NCBI GenBank assembly: GCA_041394945.1
Contig: JAWKHH010000005.1
Coordinates: forward strand, 62,001-126,000
Source: Bryobacteraceae bacterium
GTDB taxonomy: Bacteria; Acidobacteriota; Terriglobia; Bryobacterales; Bryobacteraceae
Direction of reading: 5' to 3'
Length of the DNA stretch: 64,000 bases
Part shown: positions 8,145-17,174 of the stretch, piece by piece
Layout of the letters: each line of letters opens with the position of its first letter
Position numbering within the stretch: position 1 is the first letter of the stretch
Position numbers and translations under genes: made by a program
The notes under the pieces: model-generated
What the model was told of the DNA's origin: nothing
Databases searched by the model: none
Seen by the model: the letters and a program-made list of their open reading frames with translations, nothing else

Positions 8145-9091
8145 TGCTCTTTCTCGGAGTGGACGGCGGACAGTCGGGGACCACCGCGATAGTGGGCGAC
8201 CAATCGGGACGCGTGTTGGGCCTGGGGCGTGGAGGCCCGTGCAACCACGTCTCCGGCGCCGGGGCACGGGAGAAGTTCATCGGTGCGATCGGCGGCGCGG
8301 TAGCGGAAGCCTGCGCTTCCGGCGGATTGGATGCCTCGCACCGCGACTTCGCCGCCGCATGTTTCGGTTTCAGCGGCGGCGCCGAAGACAAGCGCGCGCT
8401 CATCAAGGAGATGTTTCGGATCGGCCGGCTCGAGGTCACCCACGACGGCATGATCGCGCTGGCGGGCGCCACGGCCGGGGAACCGGGCCTGATCGTGATC
8501 GCCGGGACGGGGTCGATTTCGTTCGGCCGCGGCTCCACCGGCGAGACGGCGCGCGCCGGCGGCTGGGGCTACGTGTATGGCGATGAGGGCGGCGCGTTCG
8601 ACATCGTTCGTAAGGCCCTGCGAGCCGCGCTGCGGATGGAAGAAGGATGGGGCACGCCGACGGCGCTGCGCGGGGCGCTTCTCAACGCCACCGGGGCTGA
8701 ATCGACGAATGACCTTCTGCATCGCTTCTACACGGTGGACTGGCCGCGTTCCCGCGTGGCCCGCCTGGCGCCGCTGGTGGACGAGACGGCGCGTGGCGGA
8801 GACGACGCCGCAAGGGAGATTCTTCACGCCACCGCGCAGTCGCTCGCCACGCTGGCTGGCGCCGTTCGGGGCCGGCTTTCCCCGGCGGACCGCGTGCTTC
8901 CGGTCGCGCCGGTCGGCGGAGTCTTTCGCAGCGAGATCGTCCGCGCCCGCTTCGCCCTGGTGTGCGAACTCAGCGACGGGATGCGCGTGCGGGCCGCCCG
9001 GCTCGGTCCGGCGGCGGGCGCGCTGCTCGAAGCCTATCGTTCCGCCGGACTCGCCGTTACGCTGTCGAACCTTCCCGGAGACGAGAAGTAG
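8144..9091 (+). CDS. BadF/BadG/BcrA/BcrD-type ATPase, N-acetylglucosamine kinase-like
   Basis: 315-residue ASKHA-fold sugar kinase. The phosphate-1 motif FLGVDGGQSGT lies at residues 3-13, the phosphate-2/adenosine motif VIAGTGSISFG near 120, and YGDEGGAFDI follows as in GlcNAc kinases. It probably phosphorylates GlcNAc or another amino sugar salvaged from cell walls. ATG 8144 is preferred over GTG 8141; the start shares one base with the stop of the upstream membrane gene. A TACCAT box lies 9 bases upstream, so it may also have its own promoter. It converges with the helicase gene, with only six bases between stops. Confidence 0.87.
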   Translation: MLFLGVDGGQSGTTAIVGDQSGRVLGLGRGGPCNHVSGAGAREKFIGAIGGAVAEACASGGLDASHRDFAAACFGFSGGAEDKRALIKEMFRIGRLEVTHDGMIALAGATAGEPGLIVIAGTGSISFGRGSTGETARAGGWGYVYGDEGGAFDIVRKALRAALRMEEGWGTPTALRGALLNATGAESTNDLLHRFYTVDWPRSRVARLAPLVDETARGGDDAAREILHATAQSLATLAGAVRGRLSPADRVLPVAPVGGVFRSEIVRARFALVCELSDGMRVRAARLGPAAGALLEAYRSAGLAVTLSNLPGDEK

Positions 9092-9097
9092 GAGGGT

Positions 9098-12000
9098 CTA
9101 CGACAGCAGCAGTTCGAGGTCCTCGCGCTCCAATCCGCGAACGAGGCTGTTGTCGGCGCCGATAATGGCGTCGGCCAAGTCGCGCTTGGAGCGCTGCAAC
9201 TCGAGCACCTTCTCTTCCACGGTGTCCTTGGCGATGAGCCGGTAGGCGAACACCTGATTGGTCTGGCCGATTCGATGCGCGCGGTCGATGGCCTGCGCCT
9301 CGACGGCGGGATTCCACCACGGGTCGAGCAGGAACACGTATTCGGCGGCAGTGAGGTTCAAGCCGAGCCCGCCCGCCTTCAGGCTGATCAGGAACAGCGG
9401 GCAGGCGGGATCGTTCTGAAAGCGGTCGACTTTGGCCTGGCGATCCCTAGTGCGCCCGTCGAGGTATTCATAGGCAACCTTTTCCTTGTCGAGCCGTTCG
9501 CGGACGATGGCCAGCAGGGAGGTGAACTGCGAGAACACGAGCACCTTGTGGCCTTCCTCGAGCACCGATTCCAAATGGCCGAGCAGCGCGTCGAGCTTGG
9601 CCGAGGGCTCCGCCTTCCGCTTGCGGTCGAGCAGACCCGGATGGCAGGCCGCCTGCCTCAGCCGGAGCAGCGCTTCGAGTACATGCATTTTCGACTTCGC
9701 CAGGCCGTCCGTGTCGATGCGCGACAGCAGCGACGCGCGGTAGAAGTCGCGCATTTCGTTGTAGAGCTTGCGCTGCTGCCGATCAAGTTCGCAATAGACG
9801 GTCTGTTCGGTCTTCTCGGGCAGTTCGGCCGCCACCTGGCCCTTGGTGCGCCGCAGGATGTAGGGGCGCAGCGCATGGCCGAGCAGCGCGCGCGTCTCCG
9901 GGCTCGGATTGCGCAGCGCCGAACCCGCCTCGCGGAACACCCGCGCCCCACCGAGCATACCGGGGTTGAGAAACTCGAACAGGCTCCACAACTCACCGAG
10001 ATGGTTCTCCACCGGAGTGCCCGACATCGCCAGCCGGCGACGTCCCCGGAGCAGGCGGACGGCCTTGGCCGTGTCGGTAGAGGCGTTCTTGATCGCCTGC
10101 GCCTCATCAAGGACGACATAGTCGAACTCGACGTCCTTGAGCGAGGCGATATCGCGGCGGACGGTTCCGTATGTAGTGAGAACCGCATCATGCTCGGCGA
10201 ACTTCGCCACGTCCCGCTGCGGGCCCGTATGGTCGAGCACGCGCAGGGACGGCGTGAAGCGGCGTGCTTCATCGATCCAGTTGAATACGAGCGACCGGGG
10301 GACGACGACCAGCGCCGGCGCGGTCCGCTCGCCGGCAACACGCCGGTTTTCGAGCATCGCGAGCACCTGAATGGTCTTCCCGACGCCCATGTCATCGGCG
10401 AGGCAGCCGCCGACGCCGAAGTCATCAAGGAAATGGAGCCAGCCCAGGCCTTGCCGCTGATAATCGCGTAGGGCGCCGGAGAAACCAGCCGGCTGTTCGG
10501 CTGGTGCGACGCCATCGAAGCTCAGGAGGCGGGCGCGCGCGGTGGCGAACCCTTCGTCGAAGGAAACCTCGGGCTGCGCGGCAAGCAGCGCGTCGAGCAA
10601 ACCGGTCTGAGTGCGAGTGAAACGAATGCTTTCGCCGTTGAGATCGCCGATGCCGGAGAGCGCGCGGAGGCGCGACAGCCAGTCGGTGGGGAGGAGGCCA
10701 TAGGAACCGTCGTCGAGCTCGACGAACCCTTCGCCGCGTTCAAGGGCGCGGAGCAGTGCGGGAAGGCGGGCGACGGCGCCGCCGTAGTCGACTTCGCCCT
10801 CGAGGTCGAACCAGTCGATACCGGTAGTGATGGCCAGGCTCGACTCACCGGGCGACCGGAGCGCGCGTCCATCGAAATCGATCTGCCAGCCCGAAGAGGC
10901 GAGCTGCGTGAGGAGGGAGGGGAGATTCTTTTCGAGGGCGTGCCAATGGGGCCCGCCGGATGGATCAGAGCAAGGGATGGCGAGATGGTCCAGCACGTCG
11001 CGGACGGATTGTTCGGCGGCGGTGTCGCGGCGGAGAAGGCGACGCGCTTCCATATCAAACACGATCCGTTTCGTTTCAGAATTTTTAGCGAGATGGTCGC
11101 CGTAACGGAATACGAGGTCGAGGCGGGGTTGGTTCGTGTCTTTCGATACTTTTAGTATCGGAATAAAAACAGTCGTTATATCTGTTACTTCCAGCTCTTT
11201 TGGGAGCTGCACCGGCGGCAGCGAAGTCGACTCGAAAAGCGCCGCCAGAAAGGCATCGCGATCACCATCCGGAACCGTGATCGAGCCTCCGTTCCGAAGC
11301 GCACGCAGCCATTCCATGGGCGTCACGGGATCCATCCGGGCAAGCGCATCCCGTGTGATGACGAACTGATCGATGTCGGTGGTGGTGAGCTCGTCCAGCG
11401 GGAGCGTTTCCTCCCCCTCGGCGCCGGCGCGGCGGAAGTACCCGGTGAGCGCCCACTCGGCACCCTTGCGGTCGAGCTTCAGACCAAGAGACCATGGCGC
11501 GCCGGCGTCCCATGTCGCCGGCTGTGGTTCCGAGGCATCGCGGTGTTCAAGGAAAAGGCGGCCGGTTGCCGCCATTTTGGGGACGAGCACGTGGGCGAGG
11601 ATCGGAGGCAACTTCCAGGAACCATGCGAACTGTAGCCGTAGCCGTATTCGGGAGTGGCGCCGCGGAGCAGAGTGACGATCTCGCGGTCCGCAGCGTCGG
11701 GCAGCGCAGCGACATCATTGGTGCTGGGGCGGATCGGCTTTGGTTTTGTGTACGTGCGGCCGTCCCGTTTGAGTTCACGGGTGGCGAGGGCGATCGGCAG
11801 ACCTTCGCCGGCGCGAGTGTTCTCGAGCTGGATGGTATAGAGAAGCTGGCGCGTCGGGACGGTTCGGGGAGGAGCTTGTTGATTCGACCGTCCGATCGCA
11901 TCGAGCTGGGTTCGCCAGACCGGGGGCGGAGGAGCGAGCGCGCCGCTGATCTCAGATAGCGCGGGGTTCCGGTTGCTTTCCAGGCGCACGAGGAAATCGT

Positions 12001-12349
12001 CGAACGGCACGATGTTGAGCTGGGAAGAGTAGTAGGCGCGGATGAGCAGGCCCTGGTCGCCGGATTCGAGCAGCAGGGCCCAGAGATGGGCGCAGGGATA
12101 GGGTCGGCGGGCGCAATCGCAGGTGGCGTATAGCGCACCCCGCTGGAAGAAGAGTCCGGGTTCCTGAAGTCCGGCGGCGAGGTAGACGCTGGCGAGGACG
12201 GTGGCCTCGTCGGAGAACTCGACGTCGACGGCGCCACGGGCCTGGAGGCTGGCTCCGCGCGATTTGACGGCTTGGTCGAACAGGCGATCGAACTGGTGGG
12301 CGAGGATTCGCACGAAGGTTCCAGGGGGAGTGATTTCAGTGTGGCGCAA
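9098..12349 (-). CDS. SWIM zinc finger plus SNF2-family helicase
   Basis: 1083-residue double-stranded-DNA translocase of the bacterial Snf2/RapA-like superfamily 2 group. The N-terminus carries a SWIM zinc finger with C77, C79, C86 and H88 (CDCARRPYPCAHLW). The ATPase core follows: Walker A DDMGVGKT near residue 650, DEAQ box near 747, SGTP, and the C-terminal helicase lobe with the final QAIDRAHRIGQ motif VI. The role is inferred to be chromatin or protein remodelling on DNA, in transcription or repair. It starts at TTG 12349 (GTG 12313 is an alternative); the upstream region is shared with the divergent TonB receptor gene. No methylase or nuclease neighbour suggests a restriction role. Confidence 0.9.
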   Translation of the reverse strand: MRHTEITPPGTFVRILAHQFDRLFDQAVKSRGASLQARGAVDVEFSDEATVLASVYLAAGLQEPGLFFQRGALYATCDCARRPYPCAHLWALLLESGDQGLLIRAYYSSQLNIVPFDDFLVRLESNRNPALSEISGALAPPPPVWRTQLDAIGRSNQQAPPRTVPTRQLLYTIQLENTRAGEGLPIALATRELKRDGRTYTKPKPIRPSTNDVAALPDAADREIVTLLRGATPEYGYGYSSHGSWKLPPILAHVLVPKMAATGRLFLEHRDASEPQPATWDAGAPWSLGLKLDRKGAEWALTGYFRRAGAEGEETLPLDELTTTDIDQFVITRDALARMDPVTPMEWLRALRNGGSITVPDGDRDAFLAALFESTSLPPVQLPKELEVTDITTVFIPILKVSKDTNQPRLDLVFRYGDHLAKNSETKRIVFDMEARRLLRRDTAAEQSVRDVLDHLAIPCSDPSGGPHWHALEKNLPSLLTQLASSGWQIDFDGRALRSPGESSLAITTGIDWFDLEGEVDYGGAVARLPALLRALERGEGFVELDDGSYGLLPTDWLSRLRALSGIGDLNGESIRFTRTQTGLLDALLAAQPEVSFDEGFATARARLLSFDGVAPAEQPAGFSGALRDYQRQGLGWLHFLDDFGVGGCLADDMGVGKTIQVLAMLENRRVAGERTAPALVVVPRSLVFNWIDEARRFTPSLRVLDHTGPQRDVAKFAEHDAVLTTYGTVRRDIASLKDVEFDYVVLDEAQAIKNASTDTAKAVRLLRGRRRLAMSGTPVENHLGELWSLFEFLNPGMLGGARVFREAGSALRNPSPETRALLGHALRPYILRRTKGQVAAELPEKTEQTVYCELDRQQRKLYNEMRDFYRASLLSRIDTDGLAKSKMHVLEALLRLRQAACHPGLLDRKRKAEPSAKLDALLGHLESVLEEGHKVLVFSQFTSLLAIVRERLDKEKVAYEYLDGRTRDRQAKVDRFQNDPACPLFLISLKAGGLGLNLTAAEYVFLLDPWWNPAVEAQAIDRAHRIGQTNQVFAYRLIAKDTVEEKVLELQRSKRDLADAIIGADNSLVRGLEREDLELLLS

Positions 12350-12420
12350 CGGGGGTAAATTCGCAATCTTCTGGCGGGCGGCGCGAGCAGTGGCCCGCTC
12401 CCCGGAGGCGCCGTGATGAA

Positions 12421-12450
12421 TTGAAAGTCAATTTATTGTGATACGTTAAT
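12421..12450 (+). promoter_or_regulatory. Candidate sigma-70 promoter of TonB receptor 1
   Basis: TTGAAA at 12421-12426 and GTTAAT at 12445-12450, separated by 18 bases, in a strikingly AT-rich patch for this GC-rich DNA. The transcript would have a leader of about 25 bases, with a G-rich ribosome-binding site before ATG 12481. Confidence 0.4.
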
Positions 12451-12480
12451 TGCTGACCACGACAAGGGGGTGCGGCCAGG

Positions 12481-15400
12481 ATGACGCGCTATCGACTTTT
12501 ACTTCTTCTCTTTGTGCCGGCGCTTCCCGCGTTGGCGCAATCGAGCGGCCAGGTGCTGGGGACCGTCGAGGATCGTTCCGGAGCGGTCGTGCCCGCCACG
12601 AACGTCCGGGCGGTGAATACGCGCACGGGGCTCGAGTTCAGCACCGTCGCCGACGAGGCAGGGCGCTTCAATTTCGCCCGGCTTCCGGTGGGCGATTATC
12701 GCGTGGAAGCAACCAAGGAAGGCTTCCGCACCTTCGTCTCCGAGGCGTTTCGTCTCGACGCCGACCAAAGCCGCGGGGTCACCGTGCTGCTCGATGTCGG
12801 CGCCACGTCGGAGTCCGTCACGGTATCGGGCACGGTGGCGCAGGTGGACACCGTGAGCGCCACGATCCGCGAAGTGGTGGACGAGAAGCGCATCTCCGAG
12901 CTTCCGCTCAATGGGCGCAATCCGCTGCAACTGGTGCTGCTGGTTCCGGGCGCCGTATCCGCTCCGGGTGGCGGATCGCTCAATCGGAACGATGGCATCG
13001 CGGTGAACGGCGGCCGGGGCACCAGCACCAACTACATGCTCGACGGCGGCGACAACAATGACCCGCAGCAGAACGTGGCCGCGGTGCAACCCAATCCGGA
13101 TGCGCTCGAAGAGTTCAGCGTGCAGACGAACAACTTCTCAGCCGAGTACGGCCGGAACTCTGGCGCGGTGGTGAACGCGGTCACCAAGTCCGGAACGAAC
13201 ACGCTGCACGGCTCGGCGTGGGAGTTCATCCGCAATGACGCGCTCGATGCGCGCAGCTACTTCGGCATCACCAAGAGCAAGCTCAGGCGGAACCAGTTCG
13301 GAGCGGCGCTGGGCGGCCCGATCGTGCGCAACAAGGCGTTTTTCTTCGGCTCCTGGGAGGGCGTCCGCCAGCGCACCGGCACGACGCGATCCAATCTGGT
13401 TGTTCCCACTGAGGCGGAGCGCGCCGGCGACTTCACGGCGGCGCCGGCCAATCGCCGACCGCGCGATCCGCTCACCAATCAGCCTTTCCCCGGTGCGATC
13501 ATCCCGGCGTCGCGGTTCGATCCCGCGTCGCTGAGCTTCATGGACAAGATGCAGATTCCGCTCCCGAACTCTTCGGGGAACCGATTCATCTACAATCCGC
13601 CGCAATCCACCGATTCGGACCAGTTCCTCGGCCGTGTCGACTATGCGGCCACGGAACGCCAGCGGCTGAGTGGACGCTTCTTCAAGACGAGCGCGTCGGA
13701 CTTCAACACGGCGGGTCTGCCGATTCTCACCTCCGAGGTCGCCTTCGACACGTGGAATGTGACGGGCCAACACACGTGGACAGTCTCGCCAACGCTGCTT
13801 CTGGTATCGCAGTACACGTGGAACGAATCGCAGATCGATCGCGGACCGCTGCCCATCGGAGGCGGCGACGGGCTGTCATACAAAGACATGGGCATCGACG
13901 TGAATCGGGGAGGACTCAACGCGCTGGGAAAGACGCTGGTTCCGCACTATCGCGGCCAGGTGACCGGGTTTTGGAATCTCAACCAGGACAATCTGGTGCT
14001 GATCGACCGGCCGACGCACCAGTTTCTGGAGAACGGCACTTGGACGCGGGGCGGGCATCTGCTGAAGTTCGGCGGCGAATACCGGTGGTCCAAGAGCGAT
14101 CGCGTGACGGCCAATGGCATAGACCCGCAGTTCACCTTCAACGGGCAGATCACCGGCAACGCGCTATCCGATTTCCTGATCGGGCGCGCCGTCAACTTCA
14201 CGCAAGGCTCGATCCGCATCAATCAGATTCGCGCGCAGACGTTCTCGCTGTACCTGCAGGACGACTGGCGAGTGACGCAGCGGCTGACGCTCAACTTCGG
14301 GCTTCGCTACGAGCCGCAGTTCCCGTTCTATTCGGCGGCGAATGAGCTGACTCTGTTCCGGCCGGGACAGCAATCCCGAGTGTTTCCCACGGCGCCGGCC
14401 GGCTTGTTGTACCAGGAAGACGCGGGCGTGCCGCGCGGCGGCACCGGCAGCGACGTCAATAACCTGGCGCCGCGGGTCGGCTTCGCGTGGGCGCCGTTCG
14501 ACGGCGGCAAGACGAGCATCCGCGGCGCGTATGGCTTCTTCTACGACATCCCGCGCTTCCATGAGCTGAGCCACTTCGTGAACTCGCCGCCCTACTCGCT
14601 GCAGGTGCGCGTGAATAACCCGCGCAGCTTCTCTGAACCCTACGCCGGACAGGTGAATCCGTTCCCCTACGAACCGCCGTCCACCGAGGCGGACCGCGCG
14701 GCGTATCGCTTCCTTCGTCCCGTGATCGTCGGGCTGAGCGTGGACCCGTTTTTCGCCGCCCCCTACGTGCAGCAATGGAACCTCAATATCCAGCGGGAAT
14801 TGGCTCCAGGCTACATTTTCACCGCCGGCTATCTCGGTTCCAAGGGGACCCGTCTGCCGATCCGGCGCGAGCTGAACCCCGCCATCTACGGGCCGGGCGC
14901 GACCGTGGGCAACATCGCCGCGCGGCGCATCTACGCGCCCGATTTCGCCAGCATCGTCAGCTACGAGAATGTGATCAACTCCACCTACAACGCGCTCCAG
15001 CTTACGTTGAACAAGAGATTCTCCGGCGGATTCACGTTGTTGGCGAGCTACAACTGGGCGAAGTCGATCGACGGGATGTCGATTGACGTGGATGGTTTCA
15101 ATGGTCAGGATACGCTCAACATGCGCCCCGACAAGGGCCTCTCGGATTTCGACGTACGACACCGGATGGTGGCGTCGTTCCTTTGGGAAATACCGGGGCC
15201 GGCAACCGGTGTGGGCAAGTGGATCCTCGGCGGTTGGCAGACCAACGGCATTCTGGTGGCGCAGGCGGGGCGGCCGTTCACCGTGGTCAACGGCCGCGAT
15301 GTGGCGCTTTCGGGCACGGGCACGCAGCGACCGAACCTGCTGGGCGATCCGAAGCTCGATACCGGCCGTTCGCGCGACGATCTGATGGCCGCCTATTTCG

Positions 15401-15678
15401 ACGTCAGCCGGTTCGTGCTACCGGCGGCTGGCGCCTACGGCAACGCGGGACGCAACTTGCTGGTGGGGCCGGGTGACTGGAACCTCGACTTCGCGCTCTT
15501 CAAGCGCTTCCCGGTGAAGGAGCGCGCGCAAATCCAGTTCCGGTGGGAAATGTTCAACGCGTTCAATCATGCGAACCTGAACAATCCTCGCGCCAACATC
15601 ACGGCGGCGCGGCCGGGGCAGATCGACACCACGAGCGGTCCGCGGATCATGCAGATGGGGCTGCGCCTGACCTTTTGA
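12481..15678 (+). CDS. TonB-dependent receptor, Oar-like, with carboxypeptidase-regulatory domain (1)
   Basis: 1065-residue outer-membrane protein. A signal peptide (LLLLLFVPALPALAQ) is followed by a carboxypeptidase-regulatory-like beta-sandwich (~25-110), a plug domain with LPLNGRNPLQL and NYMLDGGDNNDP, and a long beta-barrel that ends in a terminal Phe (GLRLTF). This architecture is typical of the large receptor families of Solibacter-type Acidobacteria, thought to import oligosaccharides or peptides. No TonB box is obvious. It stands alone between the divergent helicase and convergent trkH. The ATG has an AT-rich promoter candidate upstream. Confidence 0.92.
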   Translation: MTRYRLLLLLFVPALPALAQSSGQVLGTVEDRSGAVVPATNVRAVNTRTGLEFSTVADEAGRFNFARLPVGDYRVEATKEGFRTFVSEAFRLDADQSRGVTVLLDVGATSESVTVSGTVAQVDTVSATIREVVDEKRISELPLNGRNPLQLVLLVPGAVSAPGGGSLNRNDGIAVNGGRGTSTNYMLDGGDNNDPQQNVAAVQPNPDALEEFSVQTNNFSAEYGRNSGAVVNAVTKSGTNTLHGSAWEFIRNDALDARSYFGITKSKLRRNQFGAALGGPIVRNKAFFFGSWEGVRQRTGTTRSNLVVPTEAERAGDFTAAPANRRPRDPLTNQPFPGAIIPASRFDPASLSFMDKMQIPLPNSSGNRFIYNPPQSTDSDQFLGRVDYAATERQRLSGRFFKTSASDFNTAGLPILTSEVAFDTWNVTGQHTWTVSPTLLLVSQYTWNESQIDRGPLPIGGGDGLSYKDMGIDVNRGGLNALGKTLVPHYRGQVTGFWNLNQDNLVLIDRPTHQFLENGTWTRGGHLLKFGGEYRWSKSDRVTANGIDPQFTFNGQITGNALSDFLIGRAVNFTQGSIRINQIRAQTFSLYLQDDWRVTQRLTLNFGLRYEPQFPFYSAANELTLFRPGQQSRVFPTAPAGLLYQEDAGVPRGGTGSDVNNLAPRVGFAWAPFDGGKTSIRGAYGFFYDIPRFHELSHFVNSPPYSLQVRVNNPRSFSEPYAGQVNPFPYEPPSTEADRAAYRFLRPVIVGLSVDPFFAAPYVQQWNLNIQRELAPGYIFTAGYLGSKGTRLPIRRELNPAIYGPGATVGNIAARRIYAPDFASIVSYENVINSTYNALQLTLNKRFSGGFTLLASYNWAKSIDGMSIDVDGFNGQDTLNMRPDKGLSDFDVRHRMVASFLWEIPGPATGVGKWILGGWQTNGILVAQAGRPFTVVNGRDVALSGTGTQRPNLLGDPKLDTGRSRDDLMAAYFDVSRFVLPAAGAYGNAGRNLLVGPGDWNLDFALFKRFPVKERAQIQFRWEMFNAFNHANLNNPRANITAARPGQIDTTSGPRIMQMGLRLTF

Positions 15679-15683
15679 TACAC

Positions 15684-15707
15684 GCGCAAACCGGACGCGG
15701 TTTGCGC
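15684..15707. terminator. Perfect inverted repeat between convergent genes
   Basis: Ten-base arms GCGCAAACCG / CGGTTTGCGC around a four-base loop, placed 5 bases after the TonB receptor stop and 24 bases from the trkH stop. It is a likely bidirectional terminator, although no T-run follows. Confidence 0.6.
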
Positions 15708-15731
15708 CGTGGCGTCAAGAGCCCTGCGCTT

Positions 15732-17174
15732 CTACCGCTTCCAGAAGGCCGGGTGGAAGATGACGAGCGCTGTATAGAACTCCAGCCGGCCGGCAACCAT
15801 GCAGAAGCTGAGGAGCCACTTCGCGGCCATCGGCAAGTGCGAGTAGTTCTCGGCCGGGCCGACCGATCCGAAGCCGGGACCGACGTTGAACATGCACGCC
15901 GTCACTGACGTCAGGGCGGTGAGCAGGTCCACTCCGGTGGCCGAGATGGCAAGCGACGCCACGACGTGGACGAAGAGCGCCAGGTAGACAAGGTTCACGA
16001 ACGCGAGTACGGTCTTCTCCTGCACGACCTCACGGCCAAGACGCACCGTGAAGACGCCATGACGGGAGATCGTGCGCCGGAGATCCCGCAGCACCAGATT
16101 CCACAAAAGGACGATGCGGGAAGCCTTGAGGCCGCCGGAGGTGGAGCCGGTGCATCCGCCAAAGAACATGAGCGCGAACAGGACGGCATGCGCCACCGGA
16201 GCCCACAATTCGAAATCGGCGGTGGCGAAGCCGGTGGTTGTCATGATCGAGGCGCTCTGGAACAGCGCGGCGCGGAAGGCGGGCTCGAGCGGCATGGAGC
16301 CGGCGAGGGTAGCCGTGACAGCCACCGTGGCCACCGCCAGGACGGCGGCGTAGGCGCGCACCTCGGGATCGCCGAGAACGGCGCCCGGGCGGCGGTCGAC
16401 GAAAAGCAGGTAGTGCCGTGTGAAGTTGATGCCGGCGAGCACCATGAAGACGATCAGGATGTACTCGATCAGCGGACTATGGAAGCCGGCGATGCTATCG
16501 CTGCGGGTGGAGAATCCGCCCGTTCCGAGCGTGGAAAAGGTGTGGCAGGCGGCGTCGAACCAATCCATCCCGGCGAGCATCAGGAGGACGAACTCGATGG
16601 CGGTGAACGCCGCGTATATCCGCCACAGCGCCATGGCGGTTTCGGTGATGCGCGGACGCAGCTTTTCCGACTTCGCGCCGGAGAACTCGGCGCGGTACAA
16701 ATGGAGACCGCCGAGGCCGAGCAGGGGCAGCACGGCGACGCCGAGGACGACGATCCCCATTCCGCCGAGCCAGTGCGTGAAATGACGCCAGAACTGCACC
16801 GACCGCGAGAGGACTTCCACTTTGGCAAGGATCGTGGCGCCGGTGGTGGTGAGTCCGGACGCCGACTCGAAAATCGCGTCGGTGAGACTGAATTGCGAAG
16901 TGAACAGGAACGGGAGTGCGCCGAACAGGCTGGCCGCCACCCAGATGGCGACCACCATGAAGATGCCTTCGCGCATGGTGAGGTCGGACGGGGGACGCGG
17001 AATCCCGCGCCACAGCAGGAGGCCGGCGCCGGCTGTGGCGGCGAACGCGTAGGCGGTGGGGCGGACATCGTCGCCGGGGGTCAGCGTAGCGATGAGCACC
17101 GGCAGGAGCATTGTGGCGCCGAGGCCGGTGAGGAATAGACCAAGAATGTGTCCGATAGCGGCGAAGCGGATCAC
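15732..17174 (-). CDS. trkH: Trk-type potassium uptake membrane subunit
   Basis: 480-residue inner-membrane K+ translocation subunit. Four pore-loop repeats carry the filter glycines: ASGLTTTGAT, FSTLGTGGFST, SIMTTTGFAT and TACMFNVGPGFG. About ten membrane helices are arranged as four membrane-pore-membrane units. The start overlaps the trkA stop by four bases, so the cytoplasmic gate is made from the same mRNA. It converges with TonB receptor 1. Length and motifs are standard for TrkH/KtrB. Confidence 0.95.
   Translation of the reverse strand: MIRFAAIGHILGLFLTGLGATMLLPVLIATLTPGDDVRPTAYAFAATAGAGLLLWRGIPRPPSDLTMREGIFMVVAIWVAASLFGALPFLFTSQFSLTDAIFESASGLTTTGATILAKVEVLSRSVQFWRHFTHWLGGMGIVVLGVAVLPLLGLGGLHLYRAEFSGAKSEKLRPRITETAMALWRIYAAFTAIEFVLLMLAGMDWFDAACHTFSTLGTGGFSTRSDSIAGFHSPLIEYILIVFMVLAGINFTRHYLLFVDRRPGAVLGDPEVRAYAAVLAVATVAVTATLAGSMPLEPAFRAALFQSASIMTTTGFATADFELWAPVAHAVLFALMFFGGCTGSTSGGLKASRIVLLWNLVLRDLRRTISRHGVFTVRLGREVVQEKTVLAFVNLVYLALFVHVVASLAISATGVDLLTALTSVTACMFNVGPGFGSVGPAENYSHLPMAAKWLLSFCMVAGRLEFYTALVIFHPAFWKR

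Noticed and set aside
9098..12349. SNF2 helicase considered as part of a DISARM or restriction-like defence island
   Set aside because: No methylase, phospholipase-D-type nuclease or other defence gene is adjacent; the SWIM-SNF2 form is a common housekeeping-type remodeler.
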